Assembly: GCF_003226325.1 (NCBI RefSeq)
Contig: NZ_PDOD01000001.1
Coordinates: forward strand, 1,364,001-1,428,000
Reading direction: 5' to 3'
Length of the DNA: 64,000 bases
Origin: Salipaludibacillus keqinensis
GTDB lineage: Bacteria; Bacillota; Bacilli; Bacillales; Salisediminibacteriaceae
Part shown: piece by piece, positions 1 to 8,696 of the stretch
Layout: each line of letters starts with the position of its first letter
Position numbering within the stretch: the stretch's first letter is position 1
Notes under the pieces: generated by a model
Database searches by the model: none
Told to the model about the DNA's origin: nothing
What the model saw: only the letters and a program-made list of their open reading frames with translations
Translations under genes and position numbers: made by a program

Positions 1-46
1 CTTTCGAACAGAAGAGCCTTTCTTCTATGCATGGGGGCTTTCTTGA

Positions 47-92
47 AAATAAAAAAAAGAAGTCACACAAATGAATGGTAACTTCTTTCTTG
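47..92 (-). terminator. Terminator of the M32 carboxypeptidase gene
   Basis: Arms AAAGAAGT (56-63) and ACTTCTTT (81-88) pair, with a few further pairs inside. Read on the minus strand the hairpin is followed by a run of eight T, as expected for a factor-independent terminator just after the stop at 99. Confidence 0.7.
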
Positions 93-98
93 TATCTA

Positions 99-1619
99 TT
101 AGTCTAAACGATAAACTTTACGGTATTTATCTCGTAAATACGAAATTAAATGGTTGGGGTTTACCCCTTCGCCTGTAGAATCGTGTAAGATATCCAAAGG
201 TTTTTTGCTTTTTCCAAATTGGTGTACATGCTCTGTAAACCACTCTTTAATTGGAGCCAATTCCCCTTGTTGAAGTAATGAATCGTAATTAGGAAGATCT
301 CTCAACATGGCCTGCTTTAATTGAGCAGCATAGACGTAACCTAAAGCATAGGAAGGGAAATATCCGAACGCACCACTTGGCCAGTGAACATCTTGTAGAA
401 CTCCTTCTCCGTCATGAGATGGGCGCACTCCTAACATTTCCTCCATTTTGTCATTCCAGGCTTGTGGTAAGTCTTGAACTTCCAGCTCCCCATTAATGAG
501 AGCCTTCTCTAGCTCATACCGAACGATAATGTGAAGAGAGTACGTCATTTCATCAGCTTCAATACGAATAAGCGATGGACCTGCAACGTTTATTCCGCGA
601 TAAAACGTTTCTAAATCTATCTCATCAAATTGACCTTCTGAGTATTTTTTCAATAAGTCGTAATACTTTTCCCAAAAGGAGTGGTGACGTCCAACGAAGT
701 TTTCCCAAAACAATGATTGAGATTCATGAATCCCCATAGAAGTCCCCGTGCATAACGGCGTTCCTACATATTTCTCATCTACATTTTGTTCATATAATGC
801 ATGACCACCTTCATGAATCGTTCCAAATACGGCTGTTCGGAAGTCCTTTTCATCATATTTAGTTGTCACACGAACGTCTCCAGGATTTAATCCTATTGCA
901 AAAGGGTGTACGGTCGTATCTAAGCGTCCAGCATCAAAATCATATTGCATATTCTCTAAAATTTCTCTGCTTAATGCTTCTTGTTTTCCAGCTGGGAAAT
1001 CTTTGAAGAGAAAGGATGTTTCAGGTTGATCCGCAGCTTCAGTCACTTCTTTAACAAGTGGAACGAGAGCTTCTTTTAATTTCCCAAAAACTTCGTCAAT
1101 CACATCGACGGTTAATCCTGGTTCGTAATCATCCAAAAGAGCATTATATTTGTTTCCTTCATATCCGACCCATTCTACATATTTACGGTTGTAGGCAACA
1201 ATTTTTTCTAAATAAGGTTGAAAAGATTTGAAATCCCCTTGATTCTTCGCAGACTCCCAAGCCTTCTCAGCTTTGGAAGTAAGAATGACATATTCTTTGT
1301 ACTCAGCTGGAGGAATATTTTCAAACTTCTTCAATTGTTTCTCGCACTCTTCAACAGTGGCCTTCGTGATATCACCTAATTTTCCCCACTCAGAATCTTT
1401 GCGCAAAGCCGTTAGAAAGTTCTTCATTTCGGTTGAAGTAGACATTCTAAATATTTCAGAGGAGAGCGATCCTAACACTTCGGACCGTTGGGAAGCTCCT
1501 TTGCTTGGTGCCCCCGTACGTAAATCCCAAGCCATTAAACCGACAGCTTCGTTGTAATGACTTATTTTCTTCACATAATCTAGAAAATCTTGTTCTAAAG
1601 ACGTGACATTTGTTGTCAT
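99..1619 (-). CDS. ypwA: Metallocarboxypeptidase, peptidase family M32 (Taq type)
   Basis: Predicted cytoplasmic zinc carboxypeptidase that trims C-terminal residues from peptides. The 506-residue length is normal for family M32. The zinc site HEGGH is at residues 269-273 (E270 would be the catalytic base), and the third ligand lies in GIHES at 296-300. The family motif HPF...GDVR is at 238-250. No signal peptide is present. The ATG is preceded on the minus strand by AAAGGGG at a suitable distance. It is transcribed alone, facing away from yneR. The family call is firm; the physiological substrate cannot be read from sequence. Confidence 0.95.
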   Translation of the reverse strand: MTTNVTSLEQDFLDYVKKISHYNEAVGLMAWDLRTGAPSKGASQRSEVLGSLSSEIFRMSTSTEMKNFLTALRKDSEWGKLGDITKATVEECEKQLKKFENIPPAEYKEYVILTSKAEKAWESAKNQGDFKSFQPYLEKIVAYNRKYVEWVGYEGNKYNALLDDYEPGLTVDVIDEVFGKLKEALVPLVKEVTEAADQPETSFLFKDFPAGKQEALSREILENMQYDFDAGRLDTTVHPFAIGLNPGDVRVTTKYDEKDFRTAVFGTIHEGGHALYEQNVDEKYVGTPLCTGTSMGIHESQSLFWENFVGRHHSFWEKYYDLLKKYSEGQFDEIDLETFYRGINVAGPSLIRIEADEMTYSLHIIVRYELEKALINGELEVQDLPQAWNDKMEEMLGVRPSHDGEGVLQDVHWPSGAFGYFPSYALGYVYAAQLKQAMLRDLPNYDSLLQQGELAPIKEWFTEHVHQFGKSKKPLDILHDSTGEGVNPNHLISYLRDKYRKVYRLD

Positions 1620-1797
1620 GTGTCAAACCCCTTTCGAATTTTAGTAATATGTATTGAGGAACATCATTATTAAAGTCCCCAACTTCTATCATACCTTGTC
1701 TAAACTGAAAATTCACTAAAATTCATTTTAAAGCAGGTCAACTATTCATTTGATATACTTAAAAGGATAAAACGATTTAGTGAAAGGATGAATCAAA

Positions 1798-2100
1798 GTG
1801 AAATTTACGATTACAGATCAAGCAATAGACTTTTATAAAAATGAACTAAATTTAACTGATGGAGATAGTCTTTCTTTTTTCGTGAGAATTGGCGGTGTTG
1901 GTTCGGGAGGGTTTTCAGCTGGCCTGTATCTTGGTATTCCTGATCATGACTATATAAGCTTACAAAAAAGAGGTCTGAACTTCTGTGTTGCTGAAGACGA
2001 TCAATGGTACTTTGATGGCATGATCATCGATTACAACGAAGATTATGGAGAAGTAACCTTTGAAAACAAACGAATAGAAGATGTAACGAATCCTAGTTAA
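1798..2100 (+). CDS. yneR: HesB/IscA-fold small protein, YneR type
   Basis: A 100-residue protein with the HesB fold pattern (early helix, then FFVRIGGVGSGGFSAGL and a C-terminal strand region). The three cysteines that bind iron-sulfur clusters in true IscA/SufA proteins are absent; only one Cys is present, in FCVAEDD. A cluster-carrier role is therefore doubtful, as for other YneR-like proteins. The start is GTG, with AAAGGATG eight bases upstream. In Bacillus subtilis yneR sits in the yne region with tlp, yneP and yneQ; here those genes are about 50 kb away. Confidence 0.8.
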   Translation: MKFTITDQAIDFYKNELNLTDGDSLSFFVRIGGVGSGGFSAGLYLGIPDHDYISLQKRGLNFCVAEDDQWYFDGMIIDYNEDYGEVTFENKRIEDVTNPS

Positions 2101-2137
2101 AAAAGCAAGAAGAGAAAGTTCTCTTCTTGCTTTTTTT
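2101..2137. terminator. Bidirectional terminator between yneR and moaA
   Basis: A perfect 15-bp stem (2102-2116 with 2119-2133) with a very short loop has A-rich and T-rich flanks, so it can stop transcription from both convergent genes. Confidence 0.9.
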
Positions 2138-3155
2138 ATCCACCTATATGAGACATTTCAATTTTTTTCATTTGGGTTTTGTCCGTGTGGCGCAGTCGAT
2201 CAACTGAATATTGATCGTCTCTGTTTTCCCAGATCTGTTGAATCTCATCTGCCACTTCGTCATCACTAGCTCCAGATCTTAATATATCACGTAAATCATG
2301 GCCCCCTGAAGCAAATAAACATGTCACGAGGTGCCCATCTGCCGATAGACGCGCTCTTGAACACGTGGAACAAAAAGCATCTGTAACAGAGGATATAATC
2401 CCAATTTCATGGCCGCTATCCTTGAATTTAAATCGATCTGCCACCTCACCAGTATAGTTTGGATCAACAGGTTCAATCGGTAATTCTTTATTAATGATCG
2501 AGTAGATCTCTTTTTTACTGACTACATGATCTAGCTTCCACCCATTAGAATTTCCCACATCCATATACTCGATGTAGCGAAGGATGACATTTGTATCCTT
2601 GAAATATCGGGCCATCGGCAGAATATCTTCTTCATTCATGCCTCTTTTTACAACCATGTTCATTTTCACGCCTAAGCCTGCTTCTTGCGCAGCTTCAATT
2701 CCTTCTAGCACTTTATCTACACCAACATCTCTACCATTGATGTATCGAAATTTTTTGTCATCCAACGAATCTAGACTAATGGTCACTCTTTTCAATCCTG
2801 CTTCCTTTAACTTCTTTGCATGCATTGGTAAGAGAGCACCATTTGTTGTCATAGCAATATCATCAATACCTTCAATCTGATTCAGCATCGAAATCAAGCG
2901 TGAGACCTCATGTCGCATCAATGGTTCTCCACCAGTGATTCGAAGCTTTTGAATTCCTGCCCGGTTTGTTAATAGAGTTGAAACTCTAGTAATTTCTTCA
3001 AATGTTAAAATATCATTTTTAGGTAAGAATTTAAAATTTTTATCAAAAATCTCCGGCGGCATACAGTACCGACAGCGAAAATTACAGCGGTCCGTTACGG
3101 AAATACGTAAATCCCTTAAAGGTCGTCCTAATTTATCTTTCATGGAATGATCCAT
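2136..3155 (-). CDS. moaA: GTP 3',8-cyclase MoaA (molybdopterin biosynthesis)
   Basis: Radical-SAM enzyme that with MoaC converts GTP to cyclic pyranopterin monophosphate, the first step of molybdenum cofactor synthesis. The N-terminal cluster motif is C24-x3-C28-x2-C31. The second cluster region is the C-terminal [13 protein letters not shown]...TC. The protein ends in the GG pair typical of active MoaA. Length is 339 residues, normal for the family. GGGGG precedes the ATG. No other mo- gene lies in the window, so the rest of the pathway must be elsewhere. Presence of Moco fits a genome that also carries selA at the far end of this window. Confidence 0.96.
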   Translation of the reverse strand: MDHSMKDKLGRPLRDLRISVTDRCNFRCRYCMPPEIFDKNFKFLPKNDILTFEEITRVSTLLTNRAGIQKLRITGGEPLMRHEVSRLISMLNQIEGIDDIAMTTNGALLPMHAKKLKEAGLKRVTISLDSLDDKKFRYINGRDVGVDKVLEGIEAAQEAGLGVKMNMVVKRGMNEEDILPMARYFKDTNVILRYIEYMDVGNSNGWKLDHVVSKKEIYSIINKELPIEPVDPNYTGEVADRFKFKDSGHEIGIISSVTDAFCSTCSRARLSADGHLVTCLFASGGHDLRDILRSGASDDEVADEIQQIWENRDDQYSVDRLRHTDKTQMKKIEMSHIGG

Positions 3156-3264
3156 TCAACCAACCCCCTAATACTTCCATTATACGTTGTACCGTTTTTG
3201 AAGTACAAGGGGTTCGGATCAAGATTCGAAAAATAGATACATATTTATAGGGATTAACCTGTAA

Positions 3265-3507
3265 TTATTCCTTTGCCTCTTCTACCTGATGAGACAGACG
3301 ATTAATCATGGCAGTGGAATATTGCCACGTTTCGTGATTCATGTTTTGCATTTTAGCCTGTTCTAACTGCTTTTTTGCTTGCTCTAATGCCATCGTTGCA
3401 TTATTTAATTGGTCCTCATCCATACTCATGGTTGCCTGCCCAACCGTTCTTTCAGCAGCTTTGATCGCTAGTTCAATTTGTTCTATAGTTTGATAATCCT
3501 CTGTCAT
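3265..3507 (-). CDS. Small helical protein, DUF2564-like
   Basis: An 80-residue, almost wholly alpha-helical protein with a pattern (IELAIKAAERTVGQATMSMD, then Gln/Glu/Lys-rich heptads) resembling the small Bacillus proteins grouped as DUF2564. AAAGGGTG lies six bases before the ATG. It is the only gene between moaA and rnpB-ypsC that is not widely characterised. No enzymatic motif, signal peptide or membrane segment is visible. Function unknown; the family name is from memory of sequence pattern and is not certain. Confidence 0.65.
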   Translation of the reverse strand: MTEDYQTIEQIELAIKAAERTVGQATMSMDEDQLNNATMALEQAKKQLEQAKMQNMNHETWQYSTAMINRLSHQVEEAKE

Positions 3508-3634
3508 TCAAATCACCCTTTCTACATTTTGTATTCGTATGTAGTATATGATGGTTACAACAAAGGTATTCTTAAGAATAATCTTCAGAATAATATTGCA
3601 TCACAGAAGAAATGCCAGAGGGTGACTTCAGTCC

Positions 3635-3680
3635 ATAAAAAAAGACCAAAAAGGAAGATTCCTAATTGGTCTTGATCAGT
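3635..3680 (-). terminator. Terminator of ypsC/rlmL
   Basis: Outer arms AAGACCAA (3642-3649) and TTGGTCTT (3666-3673) with an inner AGGAA/TTCCT stem. On the minus strand seven T follow. Confidence 0.8.
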
Positions 3681-3686
3681 ATCATT

Positions 3687-4820
3687 TTATTTACGCGGTC
3701 GCTTGCCCCAATATTGATAAAAGTCTGTTTTTATATTTCCATTGTAAAGTTTTCGTTTTTTCGTCGCTTTATCTCCATACAGCTTCTCAAAGTGAGGATA
3801 AGAGGTAATGATGTATACCGACCAAGTCTCAAGTGGACGAAGCGTCTTTCCTAATTCCCGATATAAATTCTCAACATAATTTTTTTCTTGCATTCGCTCA
3901 CCATAAGGTGGGTTCCCAATGACAACGCCTGATTCTCTTTTGGTCGTAAAATCTTTCACTTGCATTTGTTTAAACGTAATTTGGTCAGGAAAGCCTGCTT
4001 CCATCGCATTGTTATTAGCAAGATCAATCATTTTATGATCAATATCCCCACCTAAAATTTCCAAAGGTTGATCATAATTTGCCAAATCTTCAGCTTCCTC
4101 TAGAGCTTCATCAATCCACTGTTGCTCGAACCAATTCCACTCTTCATACGCGAATGAACGATTGATCCCAGGGGCTATATTTTGCCCGATCATCGCTGCT
4201 TCAATAGGCAAGGTGCCAGAGCCACAAAACGGATCATAAAAAGGCTTATCAGCATGCCAGTTCGTTAACTGAATCATGGCTGCTGCCATCGTTTCTTTTA
4301 ACGGAGCTTCATTATGAAGATACCGGTAGCCACGCTTATGCAAGCCCGTCCCACTTGTATCGATCGTTAAGCTTGCTATATCTTTGTGAATAGCTACTTC
4401 TATTCTCTGGAAAGCTCCCTTTTCTTCAAACCATTGAATTTGGTATTTTTGTTTCAAACTTTCTACAACAGCTTTCTTTACGATAGCCTGACAGTCAGAG
4501 ATGCTAAACAAAGCTGACTTTACAGAACGACCAATAACAGGAAATTCAGCATCCTCTGAAATGAAATCTGCCCATGGAAGGGCTTTGGTTTTCTCAAACA
4601 GTTCGTCAAAACTCTCTGCCCGAAATTCCCCTACTAAAATTTTGACACGGTCAGCAGATCGTAGCCATAAATTTGCTCTGGCAATTCCTTTCAGATCCGA
4701 CTCAAAAATAACCTTTCCGTTTTCAACGATGACATTTTTATATCCTAATTTACGCACTTCATTGGCAACAATTGCTTCTAAACCCATTGCGGCTGTTGCG
4801 ATTAATTTTACTTTAGTCAT
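3687..4820 (-). CDS. ypsC: THUMP-domain 23S rRNA N2-guanosine methyltransferase (RlmL/YpsC)
   Basis: Predicted SAM-dependent rRNA methyltransferase. Residues 1-155 form the N-terminal ferredoxin-like plus THUMP RNA-binding part. The Rossmann-type methyltransferase follows with DPFCGSGT at 196-203 (SAM binding) and the catalytic NPPY at 303-306, the signature of enzymes that methylate exocyclic amino groups. At 377 residues it matches the single-domain Firmicute form and lacks the second RlmK half of the Escherichia coli fusion. Lies just downstream of rnpB, as in B. subtilis. Confidence 0.93.
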   Translation of the reverse strand: MTKVKLIATAAMGLEAIVANEVRKLGYKNVIVENGKVIFESDLKGIARANLWLRSADRVKILVGEFRAESFDELFEKTKALPWADFISEDAEFPVIGRSVKSALFSISDCQAIVKKAVVESLKQKYQIQWFEEKGAFQRIEVAIHKDIASLTIDTSGTGLHKRGYRYLHNEAPLKETMAAAMIQLTNWHADKPFYDPFCGSGTLPIEAAMIGQNIAPGINRSFAYEEWNWFEQQWIDEALEEAEDLANYDQPLEILGGDIDHKMIDLANNNAMEAGFPDQITFKQMQVKDFTTKRESGVVIGNPPYGERMQEKNYVENLYRELGKTLRPLETWSVYIITSYPHFEKLYGDKATKKRKLYNGNIKTDFYQYWGKRPRK

Positions 4821-4875
4821 ATCTCATTCAACCCTTTCTAGATCCACTCATATTATACCGTATGTATTGTAAGAA

Positions 4876-4912
4876 AGTAAAAACTCCACGATGAATTTCC
4901 ATCGTGGAGCCA
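4876..4912 (-). terminator. Terminator of rnpB
   Basis: CTCCACGATG (4884-4893) pairs with CATCGTGGAG (4900-4909); on the minus strand TTTTTACTTTC follows. Confidence 0.85.
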
Positions 4913-4927
4913 TAGTATTCATTAAAA

Positions 4928-5338
4928 GACGCCATTTGTGTTTTGTAAGCCATGTTCTGTACCTCTTGTACTGCAAACGGGGGTCATCCCTCGTACGGAG
5001 GTGGTAATCATCTGTCTACAGAATTCATCTGTCCCTTGATCCGTTCAATTCCTTCTCAAGGGTGCCCCTACCTTATTTTGGGTTTCTCACTCGTGGGGTT
5101 TACCTCGTTCCACTCTGACCGTTTCCAGTCAGACTTCGTCACTGTGGCACTTTCAAGGTTCGCATACCGTATTCAAAAGAACGTAGGTAAGTCACCTGCC
5201 GTTAGCCTTTATAAAAGACTACCCTGACTTATGACTTCGTCAGGCACGAACACTACAATCAATCTCAGATTGTGTGAGCATGGACTTTCCTCTACATCTA
5301 AACGATGCAGCGATTACCCAAACACAAATAGATGTCGT
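4928..5338 (-). ncRNA. rnpB: RNase P RNA, Bacillus (B) type
   Basis: Catalytic RNA that, with protein RnpA, removes 5' leaders from pre-tRNAs. On the minus strand the conserved core is recognisable: GGGTAATCGCTGC followed by GAGGAAAGTCCATGCTC near the 5' end, GAAAGTGCCACAGTGACGAAG in the middle, and TTGCAGTACAAGAGG with ATGGCTTAC at the 3' end. The ends are set by the P1 helix, formed by GACATCTATTTGTGTTT (5' side) and AAACACAAATGGCGTC (3' side). The length of about 411 nt agrees with B-type RNAs. It sits between ypsC and gpsB as in B. subtilis. The exact first and last bases are inferred from P1. Confidence 0.96.
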
Positions 5339-5381
5339 TTAAAACAACATGATTTATCATAACATAGGAGCCACCAATTTA

Positions 5382-5789
5382 TCAATCGTAAGATTTTCCC
5401 AATGAAAGTTGAATCGCTTCTTTCGCTAAAGTATCTGCTTCTTTGTTCTGTTTACTTGGAATCCATTTAATAAAGGCATAATCGAAATTATTAGTCATAT
5501 CCGCTAAGATCTTTTCCAACAACGGCTTGAATTTCGTGTTTTTCACATATTCTTTTTCAATGGCATCCACCACGACCTTGGAATCCGATCGAATAGAAAT
5601 TAATTTAAAACCATGATCTATACAAACATCTAACGCTTTAATACACGCATGGAACTCAGCTTCGTGATTAGACATGTTAGGCAAAGAGAAGGAATGACGA
5701 ATGACGTGGCCGTTTCCTTTAATAAAAACCCCTACACCAGAAGGACCAGGGTCACCAGCACTTCCCCCATCAATATAGACTTCAATCAA
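5382..5789 (-). CDS. RNase HI-like protein (no hybrid-binding domain)
   Basis: A 135-residue RNase H-fold protein related to the Bacillus YpdQ/YpeP group. All four metal-binding acidic residues of type 1 RNase H can be placed: D7 in YIDGGSAGDPG, E45 in NHEAEF, D69 in IRSDSK and D119 in NKEADTLAKEA. Cleavage of RNA in RNA/DNA hybrids is therefore possible, although some Bacillus relatives are inactive. The start is TTG, with AAGGAG nine bases upstream. It lies between gpsB and rnpB on the same strand. Confidence 0.85.
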   Translation of the reverse strand: MIEVYIDGGSAGDPGPSGVGVFIKGNGHVIRHSFSLPNMSNHEAEFHACIKALDVCIDHGFKLISIRSDSKVVVDAIEKEYVKNTKFKPLLEKILADMTNNFDYAFIKWIPSKQNKEADTLAKEAIQLSLGKSYD

Positions 5790-5824
5790 TCAAATGAGCT
5801 CCTTCCATAAAGCTATACTCTTGA

Positions 5825-6139
5825 TCAATCGTATAGTTTACTACCGAAGACATGTTTTTCCAAGTTGGATAAACGCCGTAAAATATCATAATTCGTATTC
5901 CCCGTAGAAGGCTGTGCAGGCTGTTTTTTGGTTTGCTCACTTAAAGTTGTCGTTTCTTTTTTTAATCTCTCGTTTTCTTTTTCCAACCACTGAATACGCG
6001 TTTCAAACGCCTCGTAATCTTTGATAATCTCATCTAGAAACTGATCCACTTCATCTTGATTATATCCACGCATACTTGATTTAAAATCTTTTTCATATAT
6101 CTCATTTTTAGTTAATTGTGAAACTTGTTTTTTATCCAC
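5825..6139 (-). CDS. gpsB: Cell-cycle protein GpsB
   Basis: A DivIVA-like adaptor that coordinates septal and side-wall peptidoglycan synthesis by binding penicillin-binding proteins. The N-terminal membrane-binding domain is clear at 14-60 ([23 protein letters not shown], the DivIVA signature), followed by a coiled coil, a Gln/Pro/Thr linker (about 70-82) and a short C-terminal trimerisation helix (about 85-102). The 104-residue length is typical. The start is GTG with GAGGTG seven bases upstream. It lies downstream of ypsA, as in Bacillus. Confidence 0.95.
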   Translation of the reverse strand: MDKKQVSQLTKNEIYEKDFKSSMRGYNQDEVDQFLDEIIKDYEAFETRIQWLEKENERLKKETTTLSEQTKKQPAQPSTGNTNYDILRRLSNLEKHVFGSKLYD

Positions 6140-6200
6140 AGTTGTTCACCTCATATGTACATTCATTTACCTTCCATTTTTTCAGAATAAAGCTCACTTG

Positions 6201-6764
6201 TCAATTCCAGCTTTGGTCACTGATGTCCTCACGGATCATTTCCTCAATATCATCAGGGGTTAAATAGATGATAGGATAGTCCTGATTCTCATGTTTTTTA
6301 AGAGCGTATGAAAGAAAGAATTTAGGCGTTCCATCTGTTTCCTCATCAAATAAAACAAGTGCTGCGTGGCTTTTCCCAACGATAAACTGATTTTTCATCC
6401 TTAGTTGTGCAGGATTGTCATACGGACGCTTAGTGATAAAATCACGGTAGTCACTGGAATTCCAAACGTTTAAATATAATTTCTTAACAGGTTCTGAAAA
6501 ACGTTCTTCTTGCTCATGAAACGGAGCTAAAGTAGCTACTTTCAAGTCAGGATAGTGTTCTTTGAGATTGATAGCCGCTTCTGCTGCCCAAAGTTCAACA
6601 CCTGGTTGCCCACTTGTAATGATCCATTTTATATCAAATTCTTCTTTTAATTGTTGGATTTTTTTAGATATGGCTTTTTTTAAATAAGGAAGTTGTTCGT
6701 GCTTTTCATTGAATATACCAATTTCATGAGGTTTGTACCCGGTAATAGCCAGTACTTCATACAT
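6201..6764 (-). CDS. ypsA: YpsA family protein (DUF1273)
   Basis: A 187-residue protein of the SLOG-superfamily DUF1273 group. The opening VLAITGYKPHEIGIF and the nucleotide-binding-like ITSGQPGVELWAAEAA are characteristic. B. subtilis YpsA influences cell division and sits beside gpsB, as here; molecular activity is unsettled. GAGGAG lies nine bases before the ATG. The gene reads toward gpsB with about 60 bp between. Confidence 0.93.
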   Translation of the reverse strand: MYEVLAITGYKPHEIGIFNEKHEQLPYLKKAISKKIQQLKEEFDIKWIITSGQPGVELWAAEAAINLKEHYPDLKVATLAPFHEQEERFSEPVKKLYLNVWNSSDYRDFITKRPYDNPAQLRMKNQFIVGKSHAALVLFDEETDGTPKFFLSYALKKHENQDYPIIYLTPDDIEEMIREDISDQSWN

Positions 6765-6795
6765 GTTCGAACACTCCTCTCTTTATTCACCTTAA

Positions 6796-6834
6796 CTAAA
6801 AATAACGGCGAATCAGTTTGCACTGATTCGCCTT
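6796..6834 (-). terminator. Terminator of cotD
   Basis: Ten-bp perfect stem GGCGAATCAG (6807-6816) with CTGATTCGCC (6823-6832); GTTATTTTTAG follows on the minus strand. Confidence 0.8.
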
Positions 6835-6848
6835 AAGGATTGAAAATC

Positions 6849-7202
6849 TTACCAGCAAGACTTTTTGTGACCCCAGCCTGGTCCTTGTCCCCAAGGGCCA
6901 GTTCCAACTCCTCCAACTTGACCTGGGCCTCCAAAGCCTCCTGGGCCTGTAGCCGCTCCAGCTACTTGGCCAGGTCCTCCAGGGCCTGCCATCGACTGCG
7001 TATTAAAAATACGATTCACGGTAGATTCAGTCTGTGGGAAACTGTGTTGGAAATTATAGCGGTGATTTACAACATTCGTTGTATGTCGTGGATGCACAAC
7101 AGGTACAATGTAATCACAATTGAATTCCCGAACACTTTGCTGAGTTGGGCAAAATTGAGTGTTTAAAACTTGTGGTCTTTTACATGAGCGATGTCCAAAC
7201 AT
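6849..7202 (-). CDS. cotD: Inner spore coat protein CotD
   Basis: A 117-residue coat protein. Its first half carries the CotD pattern (CPTQQSV...CDYIVPVVHPRHTT, with the HPxHTT core near 37-41 and many His). The second half is a Gly/Pro/Gln-rich low-complexity tail (about 72-108) ending in HKKSCW. AAAGGAGG lies seven bases before the ATG. In Bacillus cotD is made in the mother cell under sigma-K; I could not place a convincing sigma-K promoter. The Gly-rich tail is longer than in B. subtilis CotD, which is usual for variable coat proteins. Confidence 0.85.
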   Translation of the reverse strand: MFGHRSCKRPQVLNTQFCPTQQSVREFNCDYIVPVVHPRHTTNVVNHRYNFQHSFPQTESTVNRIFNTQSMAGPGGPGQVAGAATGPGGFGGPGQVGGVGTGPWGQGPGWGHKKSCW

Positions 7203-7282
7203 ATGATATCCTCCTTTTAAAATAGGTTCAATATCAACTTATGTTTACCTAACCGAACATGTACTAGTGTAATAACCTAATT

Positions 7283-7348
7283 TTACTGAAAAAGAACAAA
7301 AGTACTTCCAATTAATACAAAAAATAAGCCTAGAAAAATCTTTACCAT
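7283..7348 (-). CDS. Possible 21-residue single-pass membrane peptide
   Basis: An ATG on the minus strand has GGTGGGG eight bases upstream and opens a 21-codon frame encoding MVKIFLGLFFVLIGSTFVLF plus Q. It is one continuous hydrophobic segment after a single Lys. It lies just upstream of cotD on the same strand, where a small sporulation peptide would be plausible. There is no homology evidence available here and chance occurrence in AT-rich DNA is a real alternative. Confidence 0.3.
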   Translation of the reverse strand: MVKIFLGLFFVLIGSTFVLFQ

Positions 7349-7508
7349 AATTTATTCCCCACCCTAACTCTCTCTTATATGCATCAGTCATAAGATGCTC
7401 CATGGAATAATATAATGAATAATCTACAAAAGATCAATCATTTTTTCGAAGAAACGTCAAGTTTTTACAAAAAAGATGATATTTCTTTCATTTTATTGTT
7501 GTCTTCGT

Positions 7509-7537
7509 TTGAATTCCCGCGAAAAATCATATATTAT
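7509..7537 (+). promoter_or_regulatory. Sigma-A promoter of the ferredoxin gene
   Basis: TTGAAT (7509-7514), a 17-bp spacer, and TATTAT (7532-7537). It predicts a start near 7544 and a leader of about 70 nt, which contains a hairpin (TATTTCCT with AGGGAATA, about 7566-7589) before the ribosome binding site. Confidence 0.7.
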
Positions 7538-7616
7538 GCGCTTACCCGGGAAATATATTTAAGTTTATTTCCTCTGTAGCTAGGGAATATTTAAATAAAT
7601 AAAAGGAGGCCTTGAT

Positions 7617-7937
7617 ATGCCAAAAATCATTGTGGAAGGTTACGAACCATTTGAAACAGAATCCGGAACAAAACTAGTGCTTGCCCTTGAAGATCATGGC
7701 ATCGATATTCTCCACCGATGCGGCGGAAAAGCGAAATGTACCACTTGCCGAGTAGATGTGACAAGCGGAGAATTTGGCCCCCTCACAGAAGTGGAACAAA
7801 AAGCTTTCCAAGCAAAAGGCCTAGATGAATCGAGTCGCCTCTCATGTCAAGTGCGTGTAACAAATGATGTGGTAGTTAAACCAAAAATGACCGTTTCTTC
7901 AACCGGTTTAGATCCTGGCCCAAGACCTGATAAATAA
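7617..7937 (+). CDS. 2Fe-2S ferredoxin
   Basis: A 106-residue plant/adrenodoxin-type ferredoxin. The cluster ligands are C35, C41 and C44 in RCGGKAKCTTC, and C77 in RLSCQV, giving the pattern C-x5-C-x2-C-x32-C. AAAAGGAGG lies just before the ATG. It has its own promoter and terminator, so it is monocistronic, and no reductase or partner enzyme is adjacent. Electron partner unknown. Confidence 0.92.
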   Translation: MPKIIVEGYEPFETESGTKLVLALEDHGIDILHRCGGKAKCTTCRVDVTSGEFGPLTEVEQKAFQAKGLDESSRLSCQVRVTNDVVVKPKMTVSSTGLDPGPRPDK

Positions 7938-7943
7938 CTTTTC

Positions 7944-7976
7944 TTTAAAGCCTCGCTTATGAGCGAGGCTTTTTAC
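7944..7976. terminator. Bidirectional terminator, ferredoxin / exonuclease
   Basis: Eleven-bp stem 7947-7957 with 7962-7972 and a TATG loop. The stop codon of the convergent exonuclease (7957-7959) lies at the edge of the stem. Confidence 0.88.
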
Positions 7977-8694
7977 ATGCCTGCCAATAATCATCGATCG
8001 TATAAATCCCTTTCTTTTCTAATTCATTAACAAGATATTGAAACACTTCTGCTGTCATATGTGCATCATTTAAGGCATGATGCCTTAATTTCTCCTCTAC
8101 TCCAAAGTGGTGTACTAGCTCATCAAGACTGTTTCTGTTATTGGGATACAAAAAATTCGCCATTTCATAAGAATCAATCGAAACAGGATTATAGGGAGGT
8201 AACTTCCATCGATGCGCCATCTCCTTAAGAAAATTCACATCAAAGCTGGCTGGGTGTGCAACGACAACAGATGATCGAGAGAACTCCCAAAAATTTAAAA
8301 AACCTACGGGGAACGGTTTTCCTGACCGAATTTCTGACATTGATAACCCCGTTAAAGTCCGAATATTGAGTGAAGCCATCTTGATTGGAGAGATCACTTC
8401 ATAAAAACTTTCTGGAAATTCCATTTGATTCATGTTCATTTTTAACGCACCTATAGAGATAACTTCATCCCCTATTTTAGGAAAAAAACCCGTTGTTTCC
8501 AGATCAAACACCGTGAAGGGGATATCTCTTATCGGCTTTTTTATTAAATCTGAATTGAGTAACCCTTGCTCCATCTGGTCGTGAATGTCATGGAATTTAT
8601 CATGGTTTTGTTTGACCCATTGCTTTTGAGAATAATTAAATTGATGCCAATCGTATAATAGATACTTGAAAATTTGTATGACAGATGCTTCCAT
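7957..8694 (-). CDS. DnaQ-like 3'-5' exonuclease, first copy
   Basis: A DEDDh exonuclease (245 residues). Catalytic residues are D64 and E66 (FDLETTG), D152 (ASFDVNF), H205 and D210 (HHALNDAH). A 55-residue helical N-terminal extension is absent from the second copy at 14541. It begins two bases after the stop of the DUF294 gene, so the two are surely co-expressed. The pairing of a cNMP/CBS/DUF294 protein with a DnaQ-like exonuclease recurs at 14541-17167. Substrate unknown; a DNA polymerase proofreading role is unlikely given this context. Confidence 0.88.
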   Translation of the reverse strand: MEASVIQIFKYLLYDWHQFNYSQKQWVKQNHDKFHDIHDQMEQGLLNSDLIKKPIRDIPFTVFDLETTGFFPKIGDEVISIGALKMNMNQMEFPESFYEVISPIKMASLNIRTLTGLSMSEIRSGKPFPVGFLNFWEFSRSSVVVAHPASFDVNFLKEMAHRWKLPPYNPVSIDSYEMANFLYPNNRNSLDELVHHFGVEEKLRHHALNDAHMTAEVFQYLVNELEKKGIYTIDDYWQACKKPRS

Positions 8695-8696
8695 TT

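Larger units (their letters stand above)
7203..7616. other. Intergenic region between cotD and the ferredoxin gene
   Basis: About 410 bases. It holds the cotD ribosome binding site, a possible 21-residue membrane peptide gene (7283-7348, minus), and the ferredoxin promoter and leader (7509-7616). The part 7349-7500 is AT-rich and shows nothing I can name. Confidence 0.6.

Noticed and set aside
1273-1716. Two overlapping ORFs over the start of the M32 peptidase
   Set aside because: Both are other-frame shadows of the real gene.
4952-5227. 91-codon plus-strand ORF
   Set aside because: It is entirely antisense to the RNase P RNA, whose conserved core explains the sequence.
7203-7260. Sigma-K promoter for cotD (CATA near 7240 on the minus strand)
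   Set aside because: The spacing to an AC element and the rest of the -10 are poor, so I did not annotate it.
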